From positions 2,647,151 to 2,711,150 of the forward strand of contig CAJINV010000007.1 of assembly GCA_905178155.1 (NCBI GenBank): DNA of 64,000 nt. The letters run 5' to 3'. Source of the DNA: Amoebophrya sp. A120. Lineage: Eukaryota; Sar; Dinophyceae; Syndiniales; Amoebophryaceae. This document shows, in pieces, positions 43,913 to 56,804 of this stretch (position 1 is its first letter; every line of letters begins with the position of its first letter). The position numbers and the translations under genes are program-made. The notes under the pieces were generated by a model. It was not told where the DNA came from, did no database searches, and saw only the letters and a list, made by a program, of their open reading frames with translations.

Positions 43913-44479
43913 GAAAACGACGAAAGTGAGCTCAGGATCTACTTTGCACCAGTTGCAACATCGCGACGACGGCGCAGCTTCATCGTTGTGATTTGAGCCG
44001 TACTCTCAGATTATTCTTCCTGAAAGGAAACATCAGACATACTCTCCAGAAAAACACTGCGTGCACAGTCCTCCAGAATGTGATGGCTCCTCGACATATT
44101 TAAACTTAAATTTTGCGCGTTCGCGACTCTCTGTCGAGCAAGCGTTGGACTTACCTCGTCCTGACCGTTCATCATCATCTTCCCTGCTCCACACCTTGCA
44201 ACTACAAATCCTGCTCTCCATGTCACGTGCAACCTCCCTCGTCCAGAAAAAAACATCAATCCCAGAGACAGAGAGATGAGTCTCTCTGAAATTGCGAAAC
44301 CACAGCACTCCGACAGCTCCTCTCGCTGCAGCCCGCCAAGTGCTTGCGGGTCCGTCCGGCGTGGGTGAAAACTGCTACTTCCGGCGAATTCCGTGCGAAC
44401 ACCTGACTGCGGTCCACGAAGGCTAGCGAACCCAACAAAGGGAGGGAGTGTCGAAACGAGCTCAACGACACGCCACAAC
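43913..44479. other. Region upstream of the 43370-43912 exon; no gene assigned
   Basis: A minus-strand open frame (44011-44478) has no domain, and its ATG context is not supported. It could contain an upstream exon of the same gene. Confidence 0.35.
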
Positions 44480-46150
44480 GATCCAAAGAAAGACCCAGAG
44501 GGCGGGTGGCAGGGCGCCCGGCTGTGGACAAGGCGCAGGCAAGAAAATGCTTGCTGAAAAAGCAGGGCGGGGCTCTACTTCACAGGCCAGGGCCAAATGC
44601 AACGGGCGGGCCGATCCCCGCGCCGGCAGGGCGCCCGGCGATGGCTGCGGGCGCACGACTTCTCCCGCGGGCCGGCCCCCGACGGCTGCCCAATGAATCG
44701 CGGGCCCCGCGGCGCCCCCTCCAGAAGGGGAAAACCGCGAAAAGGGGCGGCGCCTGCAAAAATAAAAAAGGCGCGGAAAGGCCACCGAGGGGCGGGCTTG
44801 GGGGCGAGGGATTTCGCTACGCGCGCCAGGCCTATAGGCGCGCGGGCGCGCCCCACATATCTGCGGGGGGGGTCAGAAGGCTTCTGAAGCCCCGCCGGCC
44901 TGCCCCCCACGATCAAGCTCGCGCGCCCCCCGGTCGGTCAACAAAGTCCCCGTCTCCTCGATCGCTCGAGCCCCTGTAGCAGCATGCAAGCGGATGCCTG
45001 CCGGCCCATTTTTCATCTCGTGGCTTCGTTTTCTTTGCCTAAGAAATGCACTCAGCTCGTAGCCTCCGACTGCCCCACGAAATCCTGCGAAAAGGATCTC
45101 GCGCACGGCTTCAATGAATCAACCGCCAGAGCGCTCACGCCTTGCCGGAAGCTCTTGAGCTCTGGATGGGAAACGAGGCAAGTTGGTGCTCCCGCGCCGG
45201 GTCGCAGAAGAGGAGCGCGCGAGCTTGTTCGCTGCGCGAGGGCTTGCAGCGAGCTCTCGGGGCGCATGCAATCGGCCCGCGCGGCAAGAGCCACCCGAAG
45301 AAAGGCACACGCGCCCGCGGGCGCGCGAGGCCGCCCCCCGGCGGGCCGGGGCCGCCAAAGCGTGGCCCTTCTGTGGGCCACCACCCGGGCCGCCGGGCCA
45401 CCAAGTGCAGGCGCGCGACCGCCGGGGCGCGGCGCGCGCGCGCCCCTTTCTACTCTAGCCAGGCACTAGAGCGAGGGGCCAAATTATAGGCCCCCACCGC
45501 CGCTTCTCTTCTGCGCGCGCCTCTGCGCCCGAGGCGGACCATCCCCGTCGTCTCGGCCCTGCTCCGCGCAGGCTGCGGATCGCGCCCGCCAAGTCGGCTG
45601 CCTTCCAGCGAAGTTCGCTCGCGGGCGCCTGGTTAGGCCCCGCGGGCTGCTCTTCCTGCCTACGTTCGTTGCTCCCTGTCGCGGCCGCTGCCCCGGGGCC
45701 TCCGAAAACCGGGCGGATTTTCGTCTTCCCCCCCCTGCTCCACGGCGGGGCCGCGAAGGCCCTTGCAGTCGTCACCCGCTCTGCCGGCGGCCCCACCCAC
45801 GCGAACATCTGGCGGCCTGCGCCTCTTCCGCGGAGGCTCCACAGCCTGGCTCAGCGCCTAGAGCCGCCAGGGCCGTTCGGCTTCTCATGCTGTCTCCCTC
45901 TCGTGTCAGATTATTAACGCAGCTGGTCGCTCGCTCTGCGTGACGTCTTTCGCGTTCTCGAAGCTTACCGCGACGAATAAACTCCGCAGGATTGTGGGGA
46001 CACCGTCTCGGACTGACGCCGCCGATGTCCAAGCTCAGTCGGCGCCTCGGGCCTTCCGGCCGTAACCCAGCGGGGCCGCGGGCGCTCGCCACCGTCGGGG
46101 GCCCGAGGGTTGCTGAACTTCCGCGGCCCCTGGGGGCGCCTGCTGCCGAA
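44480..46150. other. GC-rich island, about 1.7 kb
   Basis: Composition changes sharply to very high GC, with long runs of G and C and CpG-rich repeats. Many overlapping frames exist on both strands in all phases, as expected by chance when stop codons are rare. None shows a domain, so I regard it as non-coding. The interiors of the inverted-repeat elements at 21446-22532 and 41774-43379 have similar composition. I found no inverted repeat at its edges. Confidence 0.75.
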
Positions 46151-47306
46151 CACCTTCAACACCCAGCTGACAGAATGTAGTGACATAACAAGCAGAACAC
46201 CGCTGCCATGGCTTCGCTCAGAAAGAGCCAGCGGCACGGATCCACAACCATCCCACTCCGAACATCAAATATAACAGCGCTAGTAGTGGAAAGGCCATCA
46301 CTAGCCTCATGACACTTCCACTTCTGCGTCCTGTGAGTATATGAAGACTCAGTACTTAAGTGTGGGCCCTTGTCTTCTCGCAGATCAAGCACATTGGCTT
46401 ATCGGTTCGTTCGTAAACATTTGCTCAAGCTTTCTTCAGAGGATATGGCTGTGGACTCCCTCAGAGCCTGAAAAATTTTTGTTACTGAAATTAATCTTCA
46501 TCTTTGTACTGAATTTAACGCGATATCGAGACGCTCTGTAGTAAAGGTTTAGTTTCAGAGCTTTTCGCCGAGACTACGTGGGATCATCCGCGGAGTTGGA
46601 GTGAAACTCATAGAGAAGCAAATTTGTTACTTAATATCGTAGCGCATCAAGCGTAAGCATAGAAGAAAAAAGGTTTCAATAAAAGGGGTCATTAAATGCG
46701 GGTTTCTATCTTGGTAGTTTTTCTCGTTGAATTAAGGTATGTAGCCAGTGCATTTGCATTTTGCTGTTGCGTACCACTCGTAGACGATTTGGATTTTGAG
46801 AAAAATATGTCATGGGCATTTGGTGTGCTTGGCACGAAGAGGCAGAAGCCTCAACTTCTACCTTTTGAAATGAAACATCTTCATCCTACACATTTTAAAC
46901 TCGCTGAGTTGTCCAACCGCAGGCTTCCTGCTACCACTGGTGAACAAAGCAAAGCGAAGAAAAAAAACTAATGAGCGAAGCTTTCTCGAAACTGATGCAT
47001 TCATTTTGCTTGGAAGTTAGTATAAAAAACGATTTGTGGGCTGCTCTTTGTTTATTCATTTATTTGTGGAAAGCGAAACCTTGACCTAGTAGAAACTAAT
47101 CATACACTTACACATCAGAACTGTTGTGAAATAATGTACGGCGCTTGGGTTTTTCAGCGAAGCTTTTACTGCTAGCCTGAGTCCCCAGCGTGAATAAAAA
47201 TGAACGAGATTGTGGCATTCTTCATTGGTAGGATTGCATTTGTTGTACTTTCGGTGACGTTGAGGCATTTAAAAACAGTTCCTACATCATGGTAGAAGAA
47301 TCCGCG
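46151..47306. other. Intergenic region with one small candidate gene
   Basis: AT-rich sequence following the GC island. Apart from the frame at 46696-46971 nothing is recognised. Confidence 0.45.
46696..46971 (+). CDS. Possible small secreted protein (doubtful)
   Basis: A 91-residue plus-strand frame starting with ATG. The first 22 residues (MRVSILVVFLVELRYVASAF) look like a signal peptide; the end is basic (EQSKAKKKN). No family is recognised. It would be the only plus-strand gene in the window, which lowers confidence. Confidence 0.25.
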   Translation: MRVSILVVFLVELRYVASAFAFCCCVPLVDDLDFEKNMSWAFGVLGTKRQKPQLLPFEMKHLHPTHFKLAELSNRRLPATTGEQSKAKKKN

Positions 47307-49803
47307 TCAATCCCAGCGCAGTCTCAGTTTTAGTGACTCTTTGTGACAAATCGGACACACATTGCTTGCCGACGAGCAGCCGGCACACAGCACGTGTCCA
47401 CAGTTTGCAAACGCGACATTGGCCACGTGGAGGTAGCAGACCTGGTCGTTGGGAGGTTGTTTTTTTCTTTTCGCGTCACACATGCAGATAGAACCACCAC
47501 ACGGAGTTCATTCCTACTTCATGCCAACTCTAAACTTATGGCTATGTAAGAAATAGAAGTGCGCGACCACATGTTGAGAGTGAACTACAGCAAGCCAAAT
47601 CAAACACTTACCTTGCAGACCGGTTTCACATTTGCCAGCTGGTTTCTCAATCTCGCCTGCAACAGACTTTCGGAGGGGAAGAACAGAATTTTGTCATCCA
47701 GGCTCGTGCAGACCTCTTCTTCAATAATCCCATCGTCTCTGCCACAATCCGAAGAGAAATTTGGTTGCCCCTGATCCTTTGCCCGGAGGTTTCGCGCCAG
47801 CAGCTGCTGTGGCGTGTTTAGCGAAGATGACGCGCTGCTGTTGCTTGAAGCAGTTCCACTTGCGCCGCAGCTGGACGTGCAGGAGGTCCCGGTCCCGGGC
47901 GACGTCGGCGTGCCGCAGGTCGTGGATGGCTCTTCGTCGGTTGGCGTTCCGTTCTTCACGCCAACATTTTCGTGCAGCATCAACGTGTTCCCGGAACTAG
48001 AGCTGGCAGTGGAGGAGCAAACGAGACTACTACTTTGAGCTTGTTCTAGTGGTGAGTCGTGATTGCTGGCATCCTTGTTCGGTGGGTAGACGACTGATGA
48101 TGTAGCTTCATCTGCTAGTACATCCACTTTTCTAGTACTTTCCGATGCCGCGTTCCACCTCTTCACAGCCGGAGCAAAGTTCGAAGTGCCAAAAGAAGAT
48201 GTTGCAGCAACACTACTAGCAGATGGCAGCAACTTCACGCCGGATGAAATCACGTCCTCCTGCTCTTCTTCCGCACAAACAGCCCGGAGTTGCTCTTCCA
48301 ACCCGCATTCTCGGTTCGACTCCTCGCTGCTGCTCGAACTCACGTCGGACTTCGAATGACTTCTAGGTGACGAACTGCTACAACTGGAAGACGATGCTGC
48401 CGCCCTGCTCTCAGGGCCGTCCTTCGTCTTTCCCTTTCCCGTGGTTCTGGTTATCGGCGACAAGGAGGTTCTCTTTGGCGATGGCAGTGACGCGAAGGTC
48501 TTCGCAAACACCCCGCAACAGCCCCAGGAGTGGTCGTCTTGAACAAAGGCTGGGGCGGTGGAAACCAGCGGCCCGATTTCTAACTCCTGTCGGGAAGATC
48601 TCCGAGAACTGCTGCAGCTTGGGGAGTTCATTCTGTGCTCCTGCTGCACGATTTGGATTTCATCTAACCGCTGCTTCCGCCAATCGTTTCGGTTTTTTAT
48701 TTCACACGAGTTTTCTTCATGGCAGTGATCATCCTGTTGTAATTCATCAATCACAGAGGAAGATTCTGTTTCTCTACTGTTCCCTCCGAGGACAAACTCT
48801 TCCTGTATTGACTCTCCCTCCTCCACTACTTCCTGCACCAACTGCGGTTTTCCCCTGGCGCTGCGGTCCAATGACGCCCACCCGACGGCAAAGGAGACTT
48901 CTGATCGAAGGAACAAGCATCGGACCGTTCCGCACTTCGTCACCCGCAGCGGCCCGGGCAGTCTCGTGACGATTTCGTTCGCAAAACAATCCTCCACATC
49001 GTAGGCTTTTTGGTTCAAGATCACCATCTCGGCGAGGACGGAGAGGTTCAGTTTGCGGCTCTCCTCAACTTTGTACTTCTGCCATTCCCACTTCATAAAC
49101 GAGGAAGAGGACGTTGATTTGTTGGCACCATTCGTATTGTGGTTCATCTTGTCCGACGATTTACTGTTGTGCGAGGTTGTTCCAAAAACCGGCTTCAGCC
49201 AGCAGTTCGGGGGTAACAGCGTGATCTGGTCTGCGTGCACCCAGCCGGCGATGGGATCGACATAGACAAGGATCTAGTTGTTTGAAATAAACGACATATC
49301 AAAGTCAACATGATTCATGCACGCTTGTTTCGTCATGCATGAAATTGAACCATCGACACAATCGCACCAGCTGCTCCGCATCATCTTCAACCTATAGCAG
49401 GGTTAGAGTAATGCAACAACACAAAGACCCTCTGTACCTGCTTACTCCCTCCTTCCAAGGAGACTTCTTTGTCGTACAACTGCGTGACCACCACATCCGC
49501 ACCGATTTCCGCGATTGCGTTTGACCCAACGCTTCCCGGCCGGTTGTACAGTAACGTGGGTGTTCGGACGCGATACCGGGGAAGCAACTCTCCGAAGGGG
49601 ACCGCATCTTCCACGATAGCAGGTGCAGCTTGGGTGGGACGTCCGGACGTCCTCGATTTGGAAAGTACTTCCGTCGGGGGTGCAGAGGTTCTATCCTTAG
49701 GTCGTGACAACTTTGCAGTTGTCCTCGTTGTGGGTCGATTTGCATTTGTTGTGGTGCGGGGAAGCCTGCAGAGGCCTGGTTCCGGGGTGCTGTGAATCGC
49801 CAT
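47307..49803 (-). CDS. RING-finger protein, likely E3 ubiquitin ligase, 3 exons
   Basis: Exons 49803-49438, 49273-47612 and 47441-47307 give 720 residues, with GT-AG introns (GTACAG...CTAG; GTAAGT...CAG). The RING is formed across the last intron: PVCK|VCYLHVANVAFANCGHV, then LCAGC and CPICH. This is a C3HC4-type finger of the short C-terminal kind seen in IAP-like E3 ligases. The start is ATG MAIHSTPEPG. The first 120 residues are basic and Pro/Thr-rich, ending in a more ordered stretch (IAEIGADVVVTQLYDKEVSL). The second exon begins ILVYVDPIAGWVHADQITLL, which looks like an SH3-type beta domain. A long Ser-rich acidic linker separates this from the RING. Substrate unknown. Confidence 0.82.
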
Positions 49804-50229
49804 TATGCGGCCGATGCGCTTCGTCTGGCAACAGAAATTCTCTACCGGAAAGTCGCGTGGTCCTCCTTACTATTTCTTTGATATTGAATGGCAATGATTT
49901 TTCTTTTCCATATAATTTCAGTAGATAGGATTAGGTTTAGTATAGCATCCCCCTCTCATTAAATATAAACCAAGATTGGAACAGAAAAAGGTCCTCGCTG
50001 CCCTCGCTCCTTCAACTTCCTCACGTCAAGCTGGCTCTGTCCTCCACTCATCAGGCAGAGGCAATACTGCGTGTGCTATATATTCAAAAGTGCGCGCTGG
50101 TGCGCCTTACCAGCCAGGATGGCAACAAACAGAAGGGCGCAACAACACCAAAATGCAGAATGAACATGAAGCGCCCACCATTAAAAGATGGGGCGACTAA
50201 TAGATTGCCACACGCAAGCGCCACGGCTA
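49804..50229. other. Intergenic region, nothing recognised
   Basis: Short AT-rich stretch leading into the GC island. No gene or repeat seen. Confidence 0.45.
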
Positions 50230-51640
50230 CTGTTGTAACAACTCAACATCAGAACCAATGCAGAGCTGGGCGGCTGAATTTGTCACCAATCGCGCCGGGC
50301 GGGCCTCGCACTGAGCGAAGAAATGGCGCGCGGCTGGTAAACCAGGCCGAAGACCTGCCGCAGGACAAGAACACAAGGGCCACTAGACCATGGCCGCGCG
50401 AAGGAACGAAGGTCGCCAGAATGTGGCCCAGACCCCAGCGCCAGCGCGCCCGTCTCATGCGCGCGCGCGCGAAATAAACAAACACGGGGGGGGCGCCATG
50501 TGGTTGGGCGAGGGGGGCCCCGCACGACCTGGCCCCGCATACTGGATGAAAAGCGGGAGCCCGGCCGCCCCCGCCCCCACCACCGAACCCGGCGCCACCA
50601 CACTGCAGAGGCCGGGCGGCAGGGTCCACCGGGCCAGGCCAGGAGGAAAGCCACAGCGGGGCAAGAACAACCGCAGCGCGTAAGCTCTCGCCAATGGCGT
50701 CGCCGGCTTGCCCTCTTTCTATCTAAGGCGGGGAGGTCGGCGGCCTCGCCAAAGGGACAAAGCTCGAAAGTTTTCTTCGTTACTCCTGCAAGACGCGGCC
50801 TTTTTCATGGCCTTCATCACGGGCTTTTTCGTGTTCTGCTTCGGAACCAAGATAGAACAAGGCACCGGGGCCCCTCCGCCACCCCGTGGGACGGACACAC
50901 GGAGGCGGGGGGCGGCGCCGCCCGGGGGCGGAGTGCATAGACCGCGCCCCCTCGCGCCACCCCTCTAATACGCCCGCGGGCCCCGGCAGCGCGAGCCGCC
51001 GCCGGGCGGGGCGCCACCCGGAGCGCCCCCAAACAATCACGGGGCGTCTACAACCGGGCTGGCCCCCGCATCAAAGAGGGAGCGGAAGCCGGCTCGGCGC
51101 AAGCGGTTCGCCAGAAAGGCCGGGGGCGCCGGGGAAACCTTCGGGCGGTCCGCCTTGTCCTTGCTTGCTCGCTTTTGCGCCGGCCTGTCGCACTTGCGGG
51201 TCGGTCCGTTTCGCTAAGAAACGGGCCGCGTTCTGGGGGTCCACACGATCTCGGACGGGCTTTTCGGGCGCTGGCCCCCGCCCTTCCACCTGCTCTAGTC
51301 CCTCCAGGCCCTGCCGCGAGTCGTTCCCCACACGGGACGGGCGGGACGCAGAGGGGCTCGCGAATCAGCGAAGGGCGCCCCCCCCTGTCAGACGGGCAGG
51401 CGGGGCGGCCTATAACAAACCACCGCCGGGCCGATGGATGGCCTACGGCCCCGGGGCCGCGCCGCTACGCTCCCGCGGCGCCGCTACTTCGTCGCGCACG
51501 CCCGACGCGCCGGCGCACGCCACTGGCGGGCAGCGCTTTCGCCTTCCCCCACCGCAGCGGCCTGCCCCTCGCCTATTAACCCAAAACAGCGCGGGCGCTG
51601 TCTCAAGCGCCCGCCCTTCGCGTCTTTTTGTCGTAGCTTA
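50230..51640. other. Second GC-rich island, about 1.4 kb
   Basis: Very high GC with abrupt edges, again with long overlapping frames in several phases (up to 251 codons on the plus strand) that show no domain. A strong short hairpin lies at the right edge (GGGCGCTGTCTCAAGCGCCC, about 51594-51613). Non-coding by my reading. Confidence 0.72.
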
Positions 51641-52202
51641 GTATATGAGGCAGACTCGAGTCAGTGCAACTGTAACAAAACTCTGCACTGAAACACCACG
51701 TGAGAGCAAAACCATCGCTCGACGTCGAACAAACAGCGGCAAGTGATTTTTTCGCAGTGCCAGCAAGTACTTGACCGCTAAAGAAATCATCCCGGTGTCT
51801 GAATGCAGCGGGTCACATTAATATGCTCCTCGGCGCCCGTTACAAGTACAGTGATTTTCGCTTGTGCGGTGGTTTCATTCAAGCTAGCAGGAGTGTCGTG
51901 GTCCAAGATAGTTTTCTGATACGCGTGGGTAGAACTGGAAGTAGTCGTCGCCGAAAGCGATTAGCTACGGGGTAATACAGAGCACCTCTTTATCGTATCA
52001 TTCACTAGGTGGAGTGACATTTTGTAAGTAGTGGCGTACTGCAGTTTATTCTTTAGTTTTTTTACAATGGTGTCCGCAGTAAGAAGTACAAGTCGTGATG
52101 AACGTGAATCACGTACAATAGTCAAGATGAGAGTGAATTGAGAAAGTCGCGCGTGAATAGTCATCATAGTCTTGCGTAAAGTGCAGCACTACTGCATCCT
52201 CA
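51641..52202. other. Intergenic region, nothing recognised
   Basis: About 0.56 kb downstream of the ArfGAP gene. It probably contains its 3' untranslated region. No repeat or RNA gene seen. Confidence 0.45.
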
Positions 52203-55200
52203 TCACGAGAACAAATCAAACGGATTTCCCATGCTGTTGGCTGCTGCTGCTGCACCACCTGTATTGGTCGCGATAGAATTTGGCGGGCCGCCCATATCCA
52301 AAAACGGATTTCCACCGCCACCGCCCGTTTGCTGTGGAGCGGCAGACGCGGCCTCGAGAAACGGGTTCATCCCAGTGTTGCCAGGGACTCCCTGTATTTT
52401 TGTGTTCATTTGTATGTTCTTCGTGCATATCACGAGGCATCACCATCAGACAATAAACGTTGTATGCTAGAAAAGATGCATGGGAAAGCGAAATGTGGAA
52501 AAACGTTTTGAAAATCTGCCTCCATGATCTTTCATCATTACCATCGCCCCCAGGCCGGCGCCCGGGCTCAACTTATTCGCAGAGCTTCCAGAAGTAGTTC
52601 CCTGCCCGGCCTGCCCGCCTCCCGGTTGCTGCACGAAGGGATTATTTTTCATCTGCTTTGCCAGTTGCTCCTGCTGCATTTGGATATGTTCCTGCAGTTG
52701 TTGCATCTGCTGGGTCATTCGTGCGGAAAGTTCACGGCACTGGTCGGCGGAAAGGAGTTTCACGGCATCTTCGGTCAATGAAGGGACACTGATTGTCTCG
52801 AAAGGATTGCCACCTGATAAATGTGCAGCAAAGTGGCGTCATGAGTGGTGGTCAAACGTATCTATCGAACCTACAACAAGACAAGTGGCGTTGTTTCCCC
52901 TGCATACAGAGAATGAGAACCGTAGAAGTCTTGAAGTGCCTCATTTATCAAAACTCACGAAACATTTTCTTGATCAAAATCTGTACTCTGTATGGCCGGA
53001 TCCTGGAACATGCCGGAGTACGGGTTCCGTATCCTAGTGAAGTCACGCGCTGGCAATATCGACGCATTTGCCGCCATCAAGCCGGCGAACACATCCTCCC
53101 CACCCGCCAAAGAGCTCGAGCTCGTTGCTCCGCCGACGGTTGCGGTTGTGCCTTTTGAGGAAGGGGATTTCATCACTGCTTGTGGTCCACCTACTCCTGG
53201 CATGCCGCCAAATCCTGCTGGTAGGCCGCCACTGGCCGCTTGCCCGCCTAACGGGAACTGCAGGGTTGGGGTACTGGTGGCAGCGGTGCTGCCATAAGCA
53301 GACATCGCAGGTTGCTGGAATTGCTGCTGCGCTCCTGCTGCCATTTGCGGCTGCTGCATCATGCCGCCCATGTTCATCGCGCCCTGCCCAATCATGGGCT
53401 CGCTGCTTGTGAGCTGCTGTGGAGATGATCTTTGCTGCGGCTGCATCTGCATCATTGCACCACCTCCTGCACCGCCCATCTGTGGCGTCGTGTGCATCTG
53501 CTGCATTGCAGACATGCTGCCCGCTCCTCCCATAGAAGTTGCGCCAGGCATAGTCTGCTGCTGCTGCGGCTGCTGCTGCTGCATGGGTGAACTTTGCGGG
53601 AATCCAAAGCCGCCAGCACTTGGCGTCGCTTGCTGCTGTTGGGGAAAGCCGGGCTGCTGCTGTTGGGGAAAACCGGGAGCGGACTGCATCATGTTCATGT
53701 TGTTCATTGCACTCATATTCGAGGACTGCTGCTGCTGCTGCATCATGTTGCTCGGAGGCGGTGGCGGCGGCTGCGGTGTGCCGCCGAAACCCATGTTTCC
53801 CATGGGGTTATTCTGGTTTTGCTGCATGTTGTTCTGGGCCATCATGTTGTTGCCCATGTTAGCCATTCCACCGGCCATTGGATTATTTTGCATGCCAGTG
53901 CTCATCCCCATCATATTCATGCTACCCATTGCCGCGTTGTTCATATTATTGTTCATCCCGCTTGTTGAGCTGGTTGCCGGCGTGTTCATGTTCATCCCCA
54001 TCATGTTGTTAATCGCATTGAAATTAGACGCATTGGCATTGCTGTTGTTCATCCCTAACACCGCATTATTTCCACCTCCTGGAAAGGGTGCGCTCGGTGG
54101 CGGCGGCGGCTGCTGCATCATCATTCCAACAGGCGGCTGCGGCTGCGCTGACGACATGTCCATGGAGAGCAGATCGTCCATGAAATCACCTCCCCCGCCC
54201 CCGCCAACTTTCTTTTGCTTACTTGGCGTCCTCGAGTTGGGATTAAATCCTGGTCCCGACGAAGAAGTGGATTTCGTGTTTGTTTGCTGTGGAGGCGGAT
54301 TATTATCTGAGGGGAAAAACCCGAAATCTGCGTCGTTGTTTCCACCAGTGTTGCTGCCGAAATTTCCGTTGGGGTCGAAATCGTCAACCACCTGTCCTCC
54401 CTGCCGATTTTTGGAGGGCGAAGAGCGCGGGGACTTGCCGGTCGTGCGCGATGCGTGAGCAGGGGTGGAGTTGTTGTAGGAGCCGCGGTTGCTTGAGTGG
54501 TGGCTCGGGCCCCGGGGGATCCATCTGAAGTGGAGAAAGTGGATGAGCTTGACATATTTCTCGTTCTTTTATTCATGCAAAGCTTCGAGTCTATGTTTAG
54601 CCATTGACAGTAGGAAAACAAGCAAACATCTACAGACTACAAGCTAGTATACCTCCGATCCTTGTATTTGAGCCGGATAAACTCCCGGATTTTCGCGGTA
54701 TCCCCGGAGTCAGGCTCCGGGTAGTCTCGTGGGTTCCACTCAGCAGAGAAATACCCTGCAGCTCGCTGTGATGTTTCGCAGTTTCGGTTTTTACATCCAT
54801 GCTACGCATACGAACTCGCTTTTCATTTTCTTGTAGTAGCGAAAAACCAAAGCTGCAGGCTCGCGTCAAAATTTGCACTGCACTTGCGATCCTGGTGCAC
54901 GGACATCACGACTCGTTGCAAAAAAGAGCTGCCGCATCAAAAAAACAAACGCTTTTCACCTGATTTCCGCCCTTGGACACAATGTCATCGACTTCCTCTG
55001 GCGTCCATTTCGACACGGATATTCCTTTCACCTTGTGATTCAGCTCTCGGTGCACCCCGGAACAACTCGTGCACACGAACACCCGGTAGTCCTCCCCCAA
55101 AAAGCAGACGTACGTCGGGCCCATTTGCGTACAGTCCGCGCATTTTCGACTGCCGTTCTCGGTGCTGCGTTGAAAGGCCCGGATCCGCTCGACTAAATCC

Positions 55201-55235
55201 TTCTCGCTGTTCTTCTTCACGTTTACCTTGATCAT
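52203..55235 (-). CDS. ArfGAP-domain protein with C-terminal NPF motifs (AGFG/SMAP-like)
   Basis: GTPase-activating protein for Arf small GTPases, acting in vesicle coat assembly. Exon 1 (55235-54960) has the zinc finger CADC ... VCTSCSGVHRELNHKVKG and ISVSKWT, with the arginine finger within HREL. Exon 2 follows GNQ with DRKCSAN. A later exon holds EWNPRDYPEPDS and IREFIRLKYKDRRW, completing the domain. Exon 54524-52987 is a Gly/Asn/Met/Gln-rich linker. Exon from 52813 (SGNPFETISV) has a Gln-rich coiled coil (MTQQMQQLQEHIQMQQEQ). Five NPF motifs (NPFET, NPFVQ, NPFLE, NPFLD, NPFDL), the last near the C-terminus, should bind EH-domain endocytic proteins. This combination resembles AGFG/Hrb-type ArfGAPs. 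Boundaries near 54840-54770 and 52520-52405 are uncertain. Confidence 0.86.
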
Positions 55236-56804
55236 CTTTGTAGGAGTTATTTTCTCTGTGGTTCTTGATCTTGACGAAATAGATACAGATAGGCGCGGGT
55301 ACGTTTACATAATATGAAAATCGGTCGTGACCGTAAGTAGGATCACACTTGGTTACTATTCTTGTACATTCAAAGTCTGTAGCTGTAATACCATCTTGGA
55401 TACTACGAGTGGAACTCAAAAATAACGTCAACTGTACTACGATCACAACAACTAAAAATGAAATCAGTTCAAATATGCTTCAGCTTGTAACTCCAGCATA
55501 GTATAGAAGTTCAGGGTCGCTGAATGATAATTTCAATGGGCATCGCAGCCGATAAAAGTTGTCGTGATTTCCAACTATAGTTCAAAGTTTGAGTATCGTC
55601 CATATTCTCCTCCTGCGTTTTTTTTTTTTCGAAAGATGACAGTGCCGACTGAAATATCGGCTTCAGTACAGTCCCTCCACCTCTCTACTGGATCGGACAG
55701 CAGTCGTGTTCTGCACTCGTAGCACGTGCTACTGCTATTATCAGGTGCAGCGTGATCTACTTCGCATTTGTCGGATCGAAAACAAAGTCTCAATATTTGC
55801 ATGGTATGCGCCGTGCTGTCTCAACATTCATCCTCTGTCCCGCCCTCGTCCCTCATTTGAATTGGATAATCACACCTTCAAATAATTCAGCGGCTCTGCC
55901 CTACTTTTGGCCAAAAACGCCCAAAACCACACGCCGGCTAAACACCAAGGCACATGATCATGCAGAACTCTTGCACAGCAATCCTGGAGGAGGTAGGGCT
56001 CGTTGCACGAAGGTCCATCCTCGAGATTCGGAAGGTATCGTGGTTTTCTTATTTTGCGCGAGGAGGTCGTCTTCGACGTGCCAGGGCCGACGTGATAATT
56101 TGTCAATTTCGTTCATTCTGCGTACTGGTTTTCATCTTCGTCTTCGTCTTCTCGAAAGGAATCAACTGCTTTCCCGTACACGCTATTTCGCATAGCCACA
56201 CGGATGTTGAAAGTGTTGTATACTTTTCATCTCCTTGTCGGGGAGATCATGAGCAAGGGCGTAATCATATGTTGGCAAGTATTCATTCACACAGAAGTTC
56301 GTAAGTCTTTCTCTTCGATTCTTTCATGATAGTCAGTACAGTGAAATTACAACCTCGAGTCTTGGTCATCTACGTAGCAGCCATTCGTTTCAATTCTGAA
56401 CCATTCCAAGCCTGCTCATCTCCTGTGGGGAGTGCTACTCGTCGGGCCCACGCCCACGCAAATAATTTCCTGCACGCAAATAAAGCAATCTCAAATTTCC
56501 TGGAAAAACAGATCCTTAAACCACGTTTGCGAGGCAATTTAAGGCGTAGCTTGCAAGTAGTATCGCTGAATCTCATACCATCGTATGTTGTCAAGAGATA
56601 CAACTTTGATGTAGTCTCCTATCCAGCCGTATGCTCCTGTAACTGTTCCTCGAGGCCGCCATACATTAATGCGCGAGTTGTTGTAGTACTAGAACAATAT
56701 CACTATCACCTTCAAATCCTATGTTACACGTCATCAGAACTTCCTACTAGGGCCGCGCAGGCTTGATCGTCGTTCATTTTAGAAGTCGCTTCGGAATTTC
56801 ATAG
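55236..56804. other. 1.6-kb intergenic region, nothing recognised
   Basis: Short frames on both strands without domains. It lies between the ArfGAP start and the CobW gene end. No repeat or RNA gene found. Confidence 0.5.

Noticed and set aside
44506-44979. Overlapping 100-160 codon frames in the first GC-rich island
   Set aside because: Same reason: frames are open in many phases on both strands, with no domain and no consistent start.
50886-51641. 251-codon plus-strand frame in the GC-rich island
   Set aside because: Stop codons are rare at this GC content, several other frames overlap it, and the translation is random Pro/Arg/Gly/Ala without a domain.
53361-54458. 365-codon plus-strand frame rich in Cys, Pro and Gly
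   Set aside because: It is the antisense of the Gln/Met/Asn/Gly-rich linker of the ArfGAP gene, so a shadow frame.
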